Shown here: piece after piece, positions 36,896 to 47,163 of the stretch
How positions within the stretch are numbered: position 1 is the first letter of the stretch
How the letters are laid out: each line of letters opens with the position of its first letter
Assembly: GCF_037200945.1 (NCBI RefSeq)
Contig: NZ_JBBCGP010000001.1
Span: forward strand, 1,114,501 to 1,178,500
Direction: 5' to 3'
DNA length: 64,000 nucleotides
DNA from: Methylovirgula sp.
Lineage (GTDB): Bacteria; Pseudomonadota; Alphaproteobacteria; Rhizobiales; Beijerinckiaceae
Program-made: the position numbers and the translations under genes
Notes under the pieces: generated by a model
Database searches by the model: none
Told to the model about the DNA's origin: nothing
What the model saw: the letters and a program-made list of their open reading frames with translations, nothing else

Positions 36896-37088
36896 TTCCT
36901 CATTTCGCTTGAAAAACCCTCACCATGCCGGGTAGCGAGGGCGCGGGCGCTTATAGCGCAGCCGTGCGCCGCGCGGCAGTCCGGCCGAAATTAGCCAGTT
37001 TCGGCCGATCCATATTGAATTTTAATGTGTTTTGCTCCAAGCGGCGGCTCGGATCAAAGCGCCATTCGAGCTAGACGAAGGAAACCTC

Positions 37089-37658
37089 GTGAAAGTCATC
37101 GCCAGTTCCATCCGCAAGGGCAATATTCTCGAGCGAGAGGACGGCCAGCTTTATGTTGTGCTGACCGCCGAAAGCTTCCATCCCGGCAAGGGCACGCCGA
37201 CGACGCAGATCGACATGCGCCGGCTGTCCGACGGCGTGAAGACCACGGATCGCTACAAGACGACGGAACAGGTCGAGCGCGCCTTCGTCGAGGATCACGA
37301 CTACAGCTACCTTTTTCAGGACGGCGAGCATTATACGTTCATGAATGGCGAGACCTATGATCAGGTCAACGTCTCGGCCGATGTGATCGGCGAGCAGGCG
37401 GTCTACCTGCAGGAAGGCATGGTCTGCATTCTTTCGCTCTTCAACGGCATCCCGGTCGCGATTCAGTTTCCGCCCCGCGTGACGCTTGAAATCGTCGAGA
37501 CGGAACCGGCGATGAAGGGCCAGACGGCGTCGTCGTCCTATAAGCCAGCGAAATTGTCGAACGGCGCCCGCACCATGGTGCCACCGCATATTCAGCCGGG
37601 CACCCGCGTGGTGATCCAGACGGAAGACGGCTCCTACGTCGAACGCGCCAAGGACTAG
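37089..37658 (+). CDS. efp: Translation elongation factor P
   Basis: Ribosome rescue factor for polyproline stalls, 189 aa with the usual three beta-barrel domains. The modified lysine is Lys34 in the loop HPGKGT, as required for EpmA/EpmB beta-lysylation. The GTG at 37089 has AAGGA at ideal spacing and gives the standard N-terminus MKVIASSIRKGN; an open frame from 37032 is not supported. Several proteins encoded nearby contain proline runs (Tim44 protein, AmtB, barrel paralogue 2), plausible EF-P clients. Confidence 0.96.
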   Translation: MKVIASSIRKGNILEREDGQLYVVLTAESFHPGKGTPTTQIDMRRLSDGVKTTDRYKTTEQVERAFVEDHDYSYLFQDGEHYTFMNGETYDQVNVSADVIGEQAVYLQEGMVCILSLFNGIPVAIQFPPRVTLEIVETEPAMKGQTASSSYKPAKLSNGARTMVPPHIQPGTRVVIQTEDGSYVERAKD

Positions 37659-37752
37659 GATCGAAGCCCAATCACTCACTGCTTAGTGTTGTCATCCGGC
37701 GGTGATTTGAAGCCCGATTCTGACATAGACCGCGGGTCACGATAATTTGCGC

Positions 37753-37771
37753 CCGACGCGTCTCGCGTCGG
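37753..37771. other. GC-rich hairpin downstream of efp
   Basis: Perfect 8-bp stem CCGACGCG / CGCGTCGG with TCT loop in the efp-SDR gap, without a T-tract. Could be a weak terminator or an mRNA structure ahead of the SDR gene. Confidence 0.4.
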
Positions 37772-37819
37772 TCATGCGGCGTGCGTTATTTGGCTTCCAT
37801 CCCGCCACTGGAAGACATT

Positions 37820-38533
37820 ATGTCCCCGGCCGCTCCGAACGATCATCCGCATAAAATCCTTCTGATCGGCGCCTCGCGCGGTCTTGGCCTCGCCATGGCT
37901 GCTGAGTTCTTGAAGAAGGGATGGAATGTCGTTGGCACGGTTCGAGGAAAAACCCGAACATTGCTGCACGACCTCGCGGATGAATTCGAGGGCCGCGTCG
38001 AGATCGAAACACTCGACATCTGCGAGCCGGATCAGATCGCGGCATTGCACGAAAAGCTGTCGGGCAGAATATTCGATATTCTGTTTGTTAATGCCGGCGT
38101 CACAAGCAACAAACAGGAAACGATTGGAGAGGTGACGACCGACGACTTTGTCCGCGTCATGGTCACAAATGCGCTGAGTCCGATGCGTGTTCTCGAAAGC
38201 CTGGAAAAATACGTTCCGGCGACGGGTCTGATGGGCGTGATGTCGTCCGGGCTCGGAAGCCTTGCCAACAATTTGACCGGCACGCGGGAGCTCTATCGCG
38301 GCAGCAAGGCGGCGCTGAATATGTTCATGCGGAGCTTTGCAGCACGTTATTCCGCCTCATCGCGCGCCATGGTGGTGATGGCACCCGGCTGGGTCCGCAC
38401 TGACCTCGGCGGCCCGGATGCACCCTTAACCAGCGAAGACAGTGTGCCGAACCTAGTCGACGTGCTTCTCTCGAAACAGGGCAAACCCGGGTTGGAATAT
38501 CTCGATTACCTCGGCCGCACGGTTCCTTGGTAA
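37820..38533 (+). CDS. Short-chain dehydrogenase/reductase
   Basis: Classical Rossmann SDR of 237 aa: cofactor loop IGASRGLGLA, LFVNAGV and the catalytic YxxxK in LYRGSK, with a serine in MSSGLGS. Substrate unknown. The ATG at 37820 has GGAAG just upstream; a GTG at 37781 would add 13 residues. Loosely placed after efp without an obvious functional tie. Confidence 0.85.
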   Translation: MSPAAPNDHPHKILLIGASRGLGLAMAAEFLKKGWNVVGTVRGKTRTLLHDLADEFEGRVEIETLDICEPDQIAALHEKLSGRIFDILFVNAGVTSNKQETIGEVTTDDFVRVMVTNALSPMRVLESLEKYVPATGLMGVMSSGLGSLANNLTGTRELYRGSKAALNMFMRSFAARYSASSRAMVVMAPGWVRTDLGGPDAPLTSEDSVPNLVDVLLSKQGKPGLEYLDYLGRTVPW

Positions 38534-38588
38534 GGGCTGTCATGACGGTTTTTGCGTCGAGCGCGCCGAGGACTGAGCTGCCGCAAGC

Positions 38589-38813
38589 TTAGCCGATATC
38601 GTCGTTCCACAGGTCGATCCGCGCAAAGAGATCGTCCGTGCCCGATAATTTGCTCATCGGGACAGGCGCGAACACCGCGCGCAGTTCGGCGCCGATCTGC
38701 GCCACCATGTCTTTTCCGCCGCGCGGCAGTTCCGAACGCTGGCGCTCAAGGCGCCGCGTCGGGATTGCATTCTGCGGGGGGATCGGTTCCCAGCCCTTGT
38801 CCCTGTTCATCAT
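38589..38813 (-). CDS. Small uncharacterised protein
   Basis: A 74-aa open frame that I do not recognise. It has two adjacent ATGs (38813 and 38810) with GAGG at good spacing, and a balanced soluble composition (DKGWEPIPPQNAIPTRR..., MVAQIGAELRAVF), so it looks translated. There is no signal peptide or membrane segment. It faces away from thiC and stands in the gap between the SDR and the TPP riboswitch. Confidence 0.55.
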   Translation of the reverse strand: MMNRDKGWEPIPPQNAIPTRRLERQRSELPRGGKDMVAQIGAELRAVFAPVPMSKLSGTDDLFARIDLWNDDIG

Positions 38814-38961
38814 TGTCAGCCTCACCGCCCTGTTTCGCCTCACGCTCCTGCTCTAAGCATCGCGGACATCGTCACCGTTCGTTTGGCCAACGTGGCCTGG
38901 CGCAATCCGTTCCGGCGCATTTCACGCACTTGCGGCGCGGCGCATCCACGCCTATCCTGCC

Positions 38962-39048
38962 TGCAGCCTTGGGGTGCTGCCGGAAGTTCGGCGGCTGAGA
39001 TCAGACCCTTCGAACCTGAAACTGGGTAATGCCAGCGCAGGGACAGGC
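38962..39048 (+). ncRNA. TPP riboswitch (THI element) upstream of thiC
   Basis: The conserved core is present in order: GGGGTGC (38971), GGCTGAGA (38993-39000), ACCCTT with GAACCTG (39005-39018), CTGGGTAATGCCAGCG (39022-39037) and AGGGA (39039-39043). It ends about 90 bp before the thiC start, consistent with thiamine-pyrophosphate repression of thiC. Confidence 0.95.
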
Positions 39049-39132
39049 GATACGCAAAGCTTGGGTGGAATCCATCTGCGCCTTCGTATCTGCTCCCGCG
39101 CCGCCATTCCGAACAAAGCGCGGAGCCGGCCG

Positions 39133-40956
<1,824 letters not shown>

Positions 40957-40985
40957 GGAGCAACTGAATTCTAGTGAGAAATTTT

Positions 40986-41030
40986 CTATAGGCCTCCTCA
41001 AACTACATGATCGAGGCTGAGAGCCTATAG
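40986..41030. other. Inverted repeat at the thiC / defence-block border
   Basis: CTATAGGC (40986-40993) pairs with GCCTATAG (41023-41030) across a 29-bp loop. It may end thiC or antitoxin transcripts, or mark the border of the inserted block. Confidence 0.4.
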
Positions 41031-41069
41031 ACGTGAAGGCAACAAAGTAAAACAGGATGGTTACATATT

Positions 41070-41774
41070 CTAAAGTGAAAGCTGGTTTCCTTCCTCTTTG
41101 CCTATGCGCGGTCGCATGTGCTCCTTCATGGTTTTGATGAAGGCTTCGGGCGAGCTCAGTGCCTTTTCCAAAATATCGTCATGCAGCAGTGCAACGAACA
41201 ACGCGCAAGACCGCGCTTGGCAATTTAGGGATTTATTTGGGTTGAATTCGATATCGGTAAATCCGGCATAACTGCTTTCTTCACTGATCAATCGTTGCTT
41301 AAGCCAATCTCGATGAGGATAGATTGCCCGTAAATAAAGCCAGTCATAAAACACTGTCGTTGGCTGAAGTGGGAACTTATGACCCTCGAATTCGAAGCGG
41401 ATCAAATGACCTGAATGATGCAGACGCGGATCACGCTTCGCTGCGCGAGGCTCAGCTTCATAGAGATCGATAAAGGGGCCACCACGCTCAAAAACTTTGC
41501 TACCCTGATACGCGCATTCGAGTGGTATTTCACCCACTTCGCTTTGAACCCTTAAATGAAACGCGCTTAAGTGCTGCCCTGCTACTTCGTCCGACTTTGT
41601 TGAGATTTCCAGCAATGGCGAAAAGCCCTTAAGTGCCGCAGCCTCATGAAGTGCCTTTACATTTTTCTTTTTCTGCACAGGCGCGAAGCCCGGAGCCCAA
41701 GGGATGCTAAAGCTGATCTCCTTCACGAAACCGGGCGCGTTTCTCTCCGGAACGAATATCGGGCGTTCGGCCAT
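41070..41774 (-). CDS. NADAR-family antitoxin, DarT1-associated (ADP-ribosyl-guanine hydrolase)
   Basis: A 234-aa protein matching the family annotated as DarT1-associated NADAR antitoxin. Recognisable segments are the N-terminal PWAPGFAPVQKKKNVKALHEA, the ECAYQGSKVFERGG core, DPRLHHSGHLIRFEFEGH, and the C-terminal FTDIEFNPNKSLNCQARS. NADAR proteins remove ADP-ribose from guanine in DNA and so neutralise DarT1 toxins. The ATG at 41774 follows the toxin stop by one base, so toxin and antitoxin are co-translated. Codon use is AT-richer than the chromosome around it. Identification is by remembered family similarity, not by search. Confidence 0.78.
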   Translation of the reverse strand: MAERPIFVPERNAPGFVKEISFSIPWAPGFAPVQKKKNVKALHEAAALKGFSPLLEISTKSDEVAGQHLSAFHLRVQSEVGEIPLECAYQGSKVFERGGPFIDLYEAEPRAAKRDPRLHHSGHLIRFEFEGHKFPLQPTTVFYDWLYLRAIYPHRDWLKQRLISEESSYAGFTDIEFNPNKSLNCQARSCALFVALLHDDILEKALSSPEAFIKTMKEHMRPRIGKEEGNQLSL

Positions 41775-41775
41775 A

Positions 41776-42276
41776 TCAAAGGTTCCTTATTAAGGAGAGA
41801 GGGATTTTTTGCGGAATGAGCACCTCGTATTTTTCGGCTTGTTGCAGTCGCGCCTGAATGGCTGCATTGCTCCAATCTGTCCGAGTATAGAGCACCTCGT
41901 AATCAATCTCTGCTTCTGCAATCGGCACAGCCGTAACGCCCGCCTTATTAGAAACATCTGGCGTAAACATGGCTCCCGGAAATTTCAACACGTCAGCGTG
42001 GATCGCAAGGAAAACGGCGTTCGTTAATCGGCCATCAGCGCGGGCCGCGTATTCCATCGGATGTGAGTTGCGAAAGCATAAGTGGACATATCGGTCCATA
42101 CCTTTGAGTTCGTCCGCGTCACGGCTCCATTGGTTCCCGCCCGGCGCCGGAATTTCGATGTCTTGCTTCATAAGGTCAGCGAGGGGCAGCAAGCCTCCGT
42201 GCTTCTTGATAAGGTCAAGATTGCGTCTGTCAGTAAAATGGTAAAGCAAAGGAACTTTGTCGAGAGAATCAATCAT
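41776..42276 (-). CDS. DarT1-like DNA ADP-ribosyltransferase toxin
   Basis: A 166-aa DarT-type (DUF4433) ADP-ribosyltransferase. The NAD-binding N-terminus LYHFTDRRNLDLIKKHGGLL (residues 11-30) is the family hallmark; GGNQWSRDAD, YVHLCFRNSHPMEY (63-76), FTPDVSNKAG (104-113) and VLYTRTDW (128-135) follow, and the C-terminal AEKYEVLIP (147-155) holds the expected catalytic glutamate (Glu148 or Glu151). DarT1 enzymes modify guanine in single-stranded DNA, blocking replication. The toxin gene precedes its antitoxin, with GAGG before its ATG. All conserved blocks appear intact, so the pair may be active. Confidence 0.78.
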   Translation of the reverse strand: MIDSLDKVPLLYHFTDRRNLDLIKKHGGLLPLADLMKQDIEIPAPGGNQWSRDADELKGMDRYVHLCFRNSHPMEYAARADGRLTNAVFLAIHADVLKFPGAMFTPDVSNKAGVTAVPIAEAEIDYEVLYTRTDWSNAAIQARLQQAEKYEVLIPQKIPLSLIRNL

Positions 42277-42366
42277 AACAATTGCCTCGAAATCTTGCTT
42301 TCGGAAACATTTGGCGTCGCCAGCAAACTGGAATCGAATGTTATCATTCGTGGGGGAGCCGGAGCC

Positions 42367-43512
42367 TTAGTCTGACGAGACCTGATTGCTATCGACGATA
42401 AACCGCGCGCGATGCAGCAGCTCGTCGAAGGTTATAATTTCAGGTTGCCTAACATTACGCCGAAACAGTTCGAACGACCTGAACTTATCTTCATGCGTGC
42501 CGCGGTCTCCCTGAAATTGTCCCAAGTTGCCGATAACCAGATAGGAGCGTGGCTCGAATCCCCACAGCTCCTCCCCCGTCGGATAACCAAACGCGTCTTT
42601 TGGTTGAAACGGCTCAGCTAACGTCTTGACAGCGCCGCGAACAGTTTCTTGAATTTGCGCAACGCCGCCGACAAGCTCCGAGGACGGCGACCACACACCG
42701 GCACGGTATTTTTCGTCCACTAGCTCCGTATCGTGGCGCTTGATCTCGATAAAACATAGTGAGCTGACGGCGGCGCGGGTTTTCATAAGACCATCAGCCC
42801 GCTTTCCGTTGTTAGCCACGCTAAATCCACGGACGGTTTGCTCGAGCTTGCGTTCATGGAGCGAGTCCATAAAGATGTAGGAAAGTCCGTGGCCGAATAT
42901 CCACGGGTTAGCCTCAAAGAAGGCTTGCCATACGGCTTCGGGATTCCGGCCAGCCATATGCGCAGCGAAGTATTCGTCATCAGCAAGTAAACGCTCGAAA
43001 TGACCGAGCTGTTTCTTCCGGTAGCCGAGCGCCACTATGTCCCGCCCCGTGACCTCGTTCTCGGCGAGCTTAATTACCAAATCCAAATTGCCAGAAAGTA
43101 AGGCGTGCGCGTGATCCTTTTTCATCACGACAGTACGCAGCTCTGAGTCCGGTATATTGATTTTCTCCTCGCTTTCGAAATGAAAGTGACGATGTTAGCG
43201 AGGAAGGTCAGCAGGTTTTCGACTTCATCGCGTCGGAACGTAAAGTAGGTTTCGCCGACAGGAACGCCCTTCTCTGTGTTCCATTTTGTAAACGTGACGA
43301 GATTTAATTTACGTTCTGCGTCGATTTCGTAAAACTTTGCGACGATCTCCTGCCGGCCGCCATGCGTGACGCGAAGAACGACTTCGTCCTTCTCAACAGC
43401 CACTCGTCCTGACCAGTCCGAGTCCATGACCTTGCTCGCAATTCTCAAGCCGGCGGCTCACGTAGGTTTTTCCCACCTTTTTATTTTTATGGAATTCGTA
43501 TTCGCCCGTCAT
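42367..43512 (-). pseudogene. Shedu defence protein SduA (DUF4263), broken by two frameshifts
   Basis: Three consecutive frames on the minus strand together spell one Shedu-type protein of about 380 aa. Part 1 starts at the ATG at 43512 (MTGEYEFHKNKKVGKTYVS); near 43448 the sense shifts to a frame reading RIASKVMDSDWSG...; near 43180-43190 it shifts again to FESEEKINIPDSELRTVV and continues to 42367. The C-terminal part keeps the SduA nuclease region: NPWIFGHGLSY, RADGLMKT, the PD-(D/E)xK core FIEIKRHD, and GVWSPSSELVGGVAQ, then FELFRRNVRQPEI. An extra base near 43448 and a missing T near 43186 would explain the shifts. The 253-aa last part could still be translated from GTG/ATG at 43125-43128. 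Confidence 0.75.
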
Positions 43513-43788
43513 GGACCTGTCCGTCTGTAGCTTCCAGGCTCCGCCCCGCATACCAAGCCAGCAAAAGAGATTCAGTACAATAATGTTGTTGCCACAGACC
43601 GTTTTTGGCGGTGTCGGCACAGAACCGTCCGTCTCATTCCTCCAATAGACCCATTGAGGTCTGCCTGCCTTTAGGCCGCGCGAGGCATGTGTCAGTCGAA
43701 GTATATGACGTTTTCGACCGTTTCAATTAACGTGCTGATCTGTGGGTGGATGGCCGGGACAGCCCGGCCATGACGTTCGAGGATTTGC

Positions 43789-44892
43789 ATGAAGCGCGTT
43801 CGTCTAACGATATCGGCTCTCTTTCTCGTCTTCTCCGCACCCTCTCCCGCCTTCGCGCAAAATTACATCATCGAAGACATCCGCGTTCCGGACTCTGCGG
43901 CCGCCCCTCAAGGCCTTGAGGGCGTTTTTCTGCGCCCCGCCGGACACGGGCGCTATCCGCTCGCGCTCATCAGCCACGGCTCGCCGCGCGATCCGGCGGA
44001 GCGTCCGCAACTCGCGCCGCAGGGGATGCTGCCGCAGATGATGGAATTCGCGCAGCGCGGCTGGGCGACGGCGGCGGTCCTGCGGCGCGGCTATGGCCAA
44101 TCGGGCGGCGGCTGGGCGGAAAGTTTCGGCCCCTGCGACAACGCGAATTACATCCGTGCCGGACGCGCCGGGGCCGACGATCTGCGCGCCGCTTTCGCCT
44201 ATCTTTCGCGCCGTGCCGATGTCGATCCGCATCGGATGATCGCGGTCGGCGTTTCGGCCGGTGGCTTCGCGACCGTCGCGCTGACGGAAAATCCACCGCG
44301 TGGCCTTCTCGCCGCGATCAGCTTTGCCGGCGGCCGCGGCTCGGAAAACGCCGACACGGTTTGCGATGCGCCAGCCTTGATCGAAGCATTCCACACGTTC
44401 GGCTCCCGTTCCCGCGTGCCGCTGCTCTGGGTTTATGCCGCCAACGATCATTTTTTCGGCCCGCTGCTGGCGGACCAGTTCCGCCAGGCATTTGCCGGGG
44501 CAGGCGGCAATGTGGCCTTCGTCCATGCCTCGGCTTTCGGCTCGGACGGGCACCAATTGTTCTCGTCGTCCGGGCGGCAGATCTGGGCGCCGATTGTCGA
44601 TAGCTTTCTGGCACGCCAGCATCTGCCCCGTGCCGATCCGCTATTGCCGCCCTACGCGTCGCCGCCGCTCGCGCCGCCGCGCCAGCTTTCCGTCAGCGGG
44701 CGCAAGGATTTCGCCGCCTATCTCGCGGCCTTCCCGCATAAGGCTTTTGCCGTCAGTGCCAACGGCGCCTATGGCTGGCGCACGGCCCGGCGCCGCGATG
44801 CCGAGGCGGAAAGCGGCGCGCTCCGGCTTTGCGGCGCCCACGCCTCGACCTGTCATGTTTATGCCGTGGACGACCGCGCTTCATCGCAGTAA
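43789..44892 (+). CDS. Secreted alpha/beta hydrolase (dienelactone-hydrolase-like)
   Basis: Exported hydrolase of 367 aa. The signal peptide ends PAFAQ (residues about 1-24). The nucleophile elbow is GVSAGG, the acid is probably in YAANDHFF, and the histidine in GSDGHQLFS, giving a Ser-Asp-His triad. The C-terminal 90 residues form an extra domain containing paired cysteines (LCGAHASTCH). The substrate is unknown. It lies directly after the accessory block and before transaldolase. Confidence 0.85.
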   Translation: MKRVRLTISALFLVFSAPSPAFAQNYIIEDIRVPDSAAAPQGLEGVFLRPAGHGRYPLALISHGSPRDPAERPQLAPQGMLPQMMEFAQRGWATAAVLRRGYGQSGGGWAESFGPCDNANYIRAGRAGADDLRAAFAYLSRRADVDPHRMIAVGVSAGGFATVALTENPPRGLLAAISFAGGRGSENADTVCDAPALIEAFHTFGSRSRVPLLWVYAANDHFFGPLLADQFRQAFAGAGGNVAFVHASAFGSDGHQLFSSSGRQIWAPIVDSFLARQHLPRADPLLPPYASPPLAPPRQLSVSGRKDFAAYLAAFPHKAFAVSANGAYGWRTARRRDAEAESGALRLCGAHASTCHVYAVDDRASSQ

Positions 44893-44918
44893 GCGTGCGG
44901 AAACTTGCGGCGCCCGAA

Positions 44919-44961
44919 GCGTTTTCAAGCGAAGTGGTGCCGGTTCGCGTGAAGAAAACGC
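44919..44961. repeat. Intergenic palindrome of the rhizobial dispersed-repeat type
   Basis: GCGTTTTC (44919-44926) and GAAAACGC (44954-44961) flank AAGCGAAGTGG and CCGGTTCGCGTGAA. This organisation matches intergenic palindromes seen in many copies in Bradyrhizobium-like genomes (recollection, not a search). Confidence 0.65.
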
Positions 44962-45003
44962 GTCTGGTAAAGATTGTTAGCTGCACGACCACCGGATAGA
45001 GCC

Positions 45004-45981
45004 ATGCCATCCAAACTCGACCAGTTGAAGCAATGGACTGTCGTCACCGCCGACACCGGCGATATCGGCGCCATCGCGCAATATAAGCCGCAGGATTGCA
45101 CGACCAATCCGTCGCTCATCCTCAAGGCGGCCGGAATGCCGGCCCATCAGGAGCTTGTCGAGGAGGCGGTGCTCTGGGGCCGCAGCCATGGCGCCACGAC
45201 GAGCCGGATCACGCAGCGGCTGGCCGTTAATTTCGGCGCGGCGCTGACGAAGCTTGTGCCTGGCCGTGTCTCGACGGAAGTGGATGCCGATCTCTCATTC
45301 GACACCGAAGGCACGATCAATCAGGCGCGCGAGATCATCAGCGATTATCATCAGCGCGGCGTCGGCCGCGAGCGGGTGCTGATCAAGATTGCCGCGACAT
45401 GGGAGGGCATTCAGGCTGCGGCCTTACTTCAGAAAGAGGGCATCGCCTGCAATCTGACGCTGATCTTCTCGCTGGCGCAGGCGGCGGCCGCAGCGGAAGC
45501 GGGTGTCGCGCTCATCTCGCCCTTCGTCGGGCGCATTCTCGACTGGCATGTGAAGAACAGCGGCCAGACCTATATGGCCGAGACGGACCCCGGCGTCCTC
45601 TCGGTCAGGCAGATCTACGCCTATTGCAAAGCCTATGGCGAAAACACGATTGTGATGGGTGCGTCGTTCCGCAATCAGGGTGAGATCGAGGCGCTGGCCG
45701 GCTGCGACAGCCTGACGATCGCCCCGGCGCTGCTGGACCAATTGGCGGCAGACCAAGGCACGCTGACGCGGCAGCTCTCGCCGGAGGCCAAGCTGCTCGC
45801 CCCGGCGCAGATGTACCTGGACGAGAAGAGTTTTCGCTTCATGCTCAATGAGGATGCGATGGCGACGGAGAAGCTCGCCGAAGGCATCCGTATCTTCTCG
45901 CGCGATCTGCAGGGGCTGCGCGAACTCGTCTCGGCGCGGCTCGCGCAATCGGCCGCCAGCGATGCCTTAGAACCACTCTAA
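45004..45981 (+). CDS. tal: Transaldolase
   Basis: TalB-type transaldolase of 325 aa in the non-oxidative pentose phosphate pathway. TTNPSLILKA, the Schiff-base lysine in RVLIKIAATWEG, and CNLTLIFSLAQA followed by ISPFVGRILDW are diagnostic. The ATG at 45004 has a purine-rich GGATAGAG upstream. No other pentose phosphate gene is adjacent. Confidence 0.95.
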   Translation: MPSKLDQLKQWTVVTADTGDIGAIAQYKPQDCTTNPSLILKAAGMPAHQELVEEAVLWGRSHGATTSRITQRLAVNFGAALTKLVPGRVSTEVDADLSFDTEGTINQAREIISDYHQRGVGRERVLIKIAATWEGIQAAALLQKEGIACNLTLIFSLAQAAAAAEAGVALISPFVGRILDWHVKNSGQTYMAETDPGVLSVRQIYAYCKAYGENTIVMGASFRNQGEIEALAGCDSLTIAPALLDQLAADQGTLTRQLSPEAKLLAPAQMYLDEKSFRFMLNEDAMATEKLAEGIRIFSRDLQGLRELVSARLAQSAASDALEPL

Positions 45982-46056
45982 ATCATTGCTGTTGCGGAAC
46001 TTTTAGGCGGCGGCTAGGACAGCGGCGGCCATTGTGCGCCGCAACCTCCCTTGCCC

Positions 46057-47163
46057 ATGTCCTTGTCTTCCCTTATTCGCCGGATCGTTTTTGCGCTGCT
46101 GGCCAGCCTGTTGGTGATCGGCGCCGCGCGCGCCCGCGAGGTCACCGATATCGCCGGCCGGCATGTCGATGTGCCGGACAAGGTCACGCGCGTCGTGCTT
46201 GGCGAAGGCCGGCTCGTTTATGCGCTGGCGCTGCTCGACCGTGCTGATCCGTTCCGGCGCGTCGTCGGCTGGCAGAACGATTTCCGGCTGATGGACCCGC
46301 ATACGTTTGCCTCCTTCGCCGCGAAATATCCCGAGGTCGGCAAAATTCCGCTCATCGGGCAGGCGTCGGAACAGAGCGTCAGCGCCGAGCGCATTCTGTC
46401 GCTCAGGCCCGATCTTGTGATCCTCAGCCTCGCAGGGCATGGGCTGACTGAACATAGCGAGGTTCCGGCACTGCTGGCGCAGGCCGGCATTCCGGTGATC
46501 TTCGTCGATTTCCGTGTCGATCCGCTGGCCAATACGCCGAAAAGCATCGCGCTTCTCGGCAAGGCGCTGGGGCGCGAGAAAGAGGCGGCGGACTATGTCG
46601 CGTTTTACGAGTCGCATCTGAAACGCGTCACCGATGCCGTCGCCGCGCTGCCTGCGACGGCACGCCCAAAAGTCTTCCTCGAACTTCTGGCGGGCGTTTG
46701 GCAGGCGCCGGGGCACACAACCGGCAAGGGCGGCGTTGCCGACATGATCGCGGCCGCAGGTGGGTACAATATCGCGGCCGGCATTGTGCCCGGCGCGCTT
46801 GGCGACATCAGCGTCGAGGCGGTGCTGCACGCCGACCCGGACATTTACATCGCGAGCGGCAATCGCGCGCCCGGACTCTTGCTTGGCGCGAATGTGACGG
46901 AGGCTGACGCAAAAGCGAGTTTCGCAAAACTTCTCGCCGATTCGCCGTTCAAGGATTTGCGCGCCATTCGCGCGCAGCGCGTGCTCGGAATCTGGCACGA
47001 TTTCTACAATTCGCCCTACAACATCCTGCTCGTCGAAGCGCTGGCGAAAGCGATTCATCCGGAGCTGTTCGGCGCGCTCGATCCGACAGCGACGCTGCAC
47101 GATCTCGACACACATTATCTCGATGCGCCACAGGCCGGCACCTATTGGGTGAGCGCGCCTTGA
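46057..47163 (+). CDS. ABC importer substrate-binding protein, iron-siderophore/B12 class
   Basis: Periplasmic class III binding protein (FecB/BtuF fold), 368 aa, with a signal peptide ending AARA at about residue 27 and the typical VTDIAGRHVDVPDKVTRVV opening followed by SAERILSLRPDLVI. The long central helix and GALGDISVEAVLHADPDIYI complete the fold. It is first in a three-gene operon with a permease and ATPase. The ligand (ferric chelate, haem or cobalamin) cannot be told from sequence; no cobalamin riboswitch or TonB-dependent receptor is nearby. ATG at 46057 chosen over TTG at 46051. Confidence 0.88.
   Translation: MSLSSLIRRIVFALLASLLVIGAARAREVTDIAGRHVDVPDKVTRVVLGEGRLVYALALLDRADPFRRVVGWQNDFRLMDPHTFASFAAKYPEVGKIPLIGQASEQSVSAERILSLRPDLVILSLAGHGLTEHSEVPALLAQAGIPVIFVDFRVDPLANTPKSIALLGKALGREKEAADYVAFYESHLKRVTDAVAALPATARPKVFLELLAGVWQAPGHTTGKGGVADMIAAAGGYNIAAGIVPGALGDISVEAVLHADPDIYIASGNRAPGLLLGANVTEADAKASFAKLLADSPFKDLRAIRAQRVLGIWHDFYNSPYNILLVEALAKAIHPELFGALDPTATLHDLDTHYLDAPQAGTYWVSAP

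Noticed and set aside
38589..38813. NepR-type anti-sigma factor
   Set aside because: A faint IGAELRAVF resemblance exists, but there is no PhyR or EcfG gene nearby and the rest does not fit.
38974..39132. Earlier thiC start inside the leader
   Set aside because: The added residues would be encoded by the TPP riboswitch core; the ATG at 39133 has a good ribosome-binding site and the normal ThiC N-terminus.
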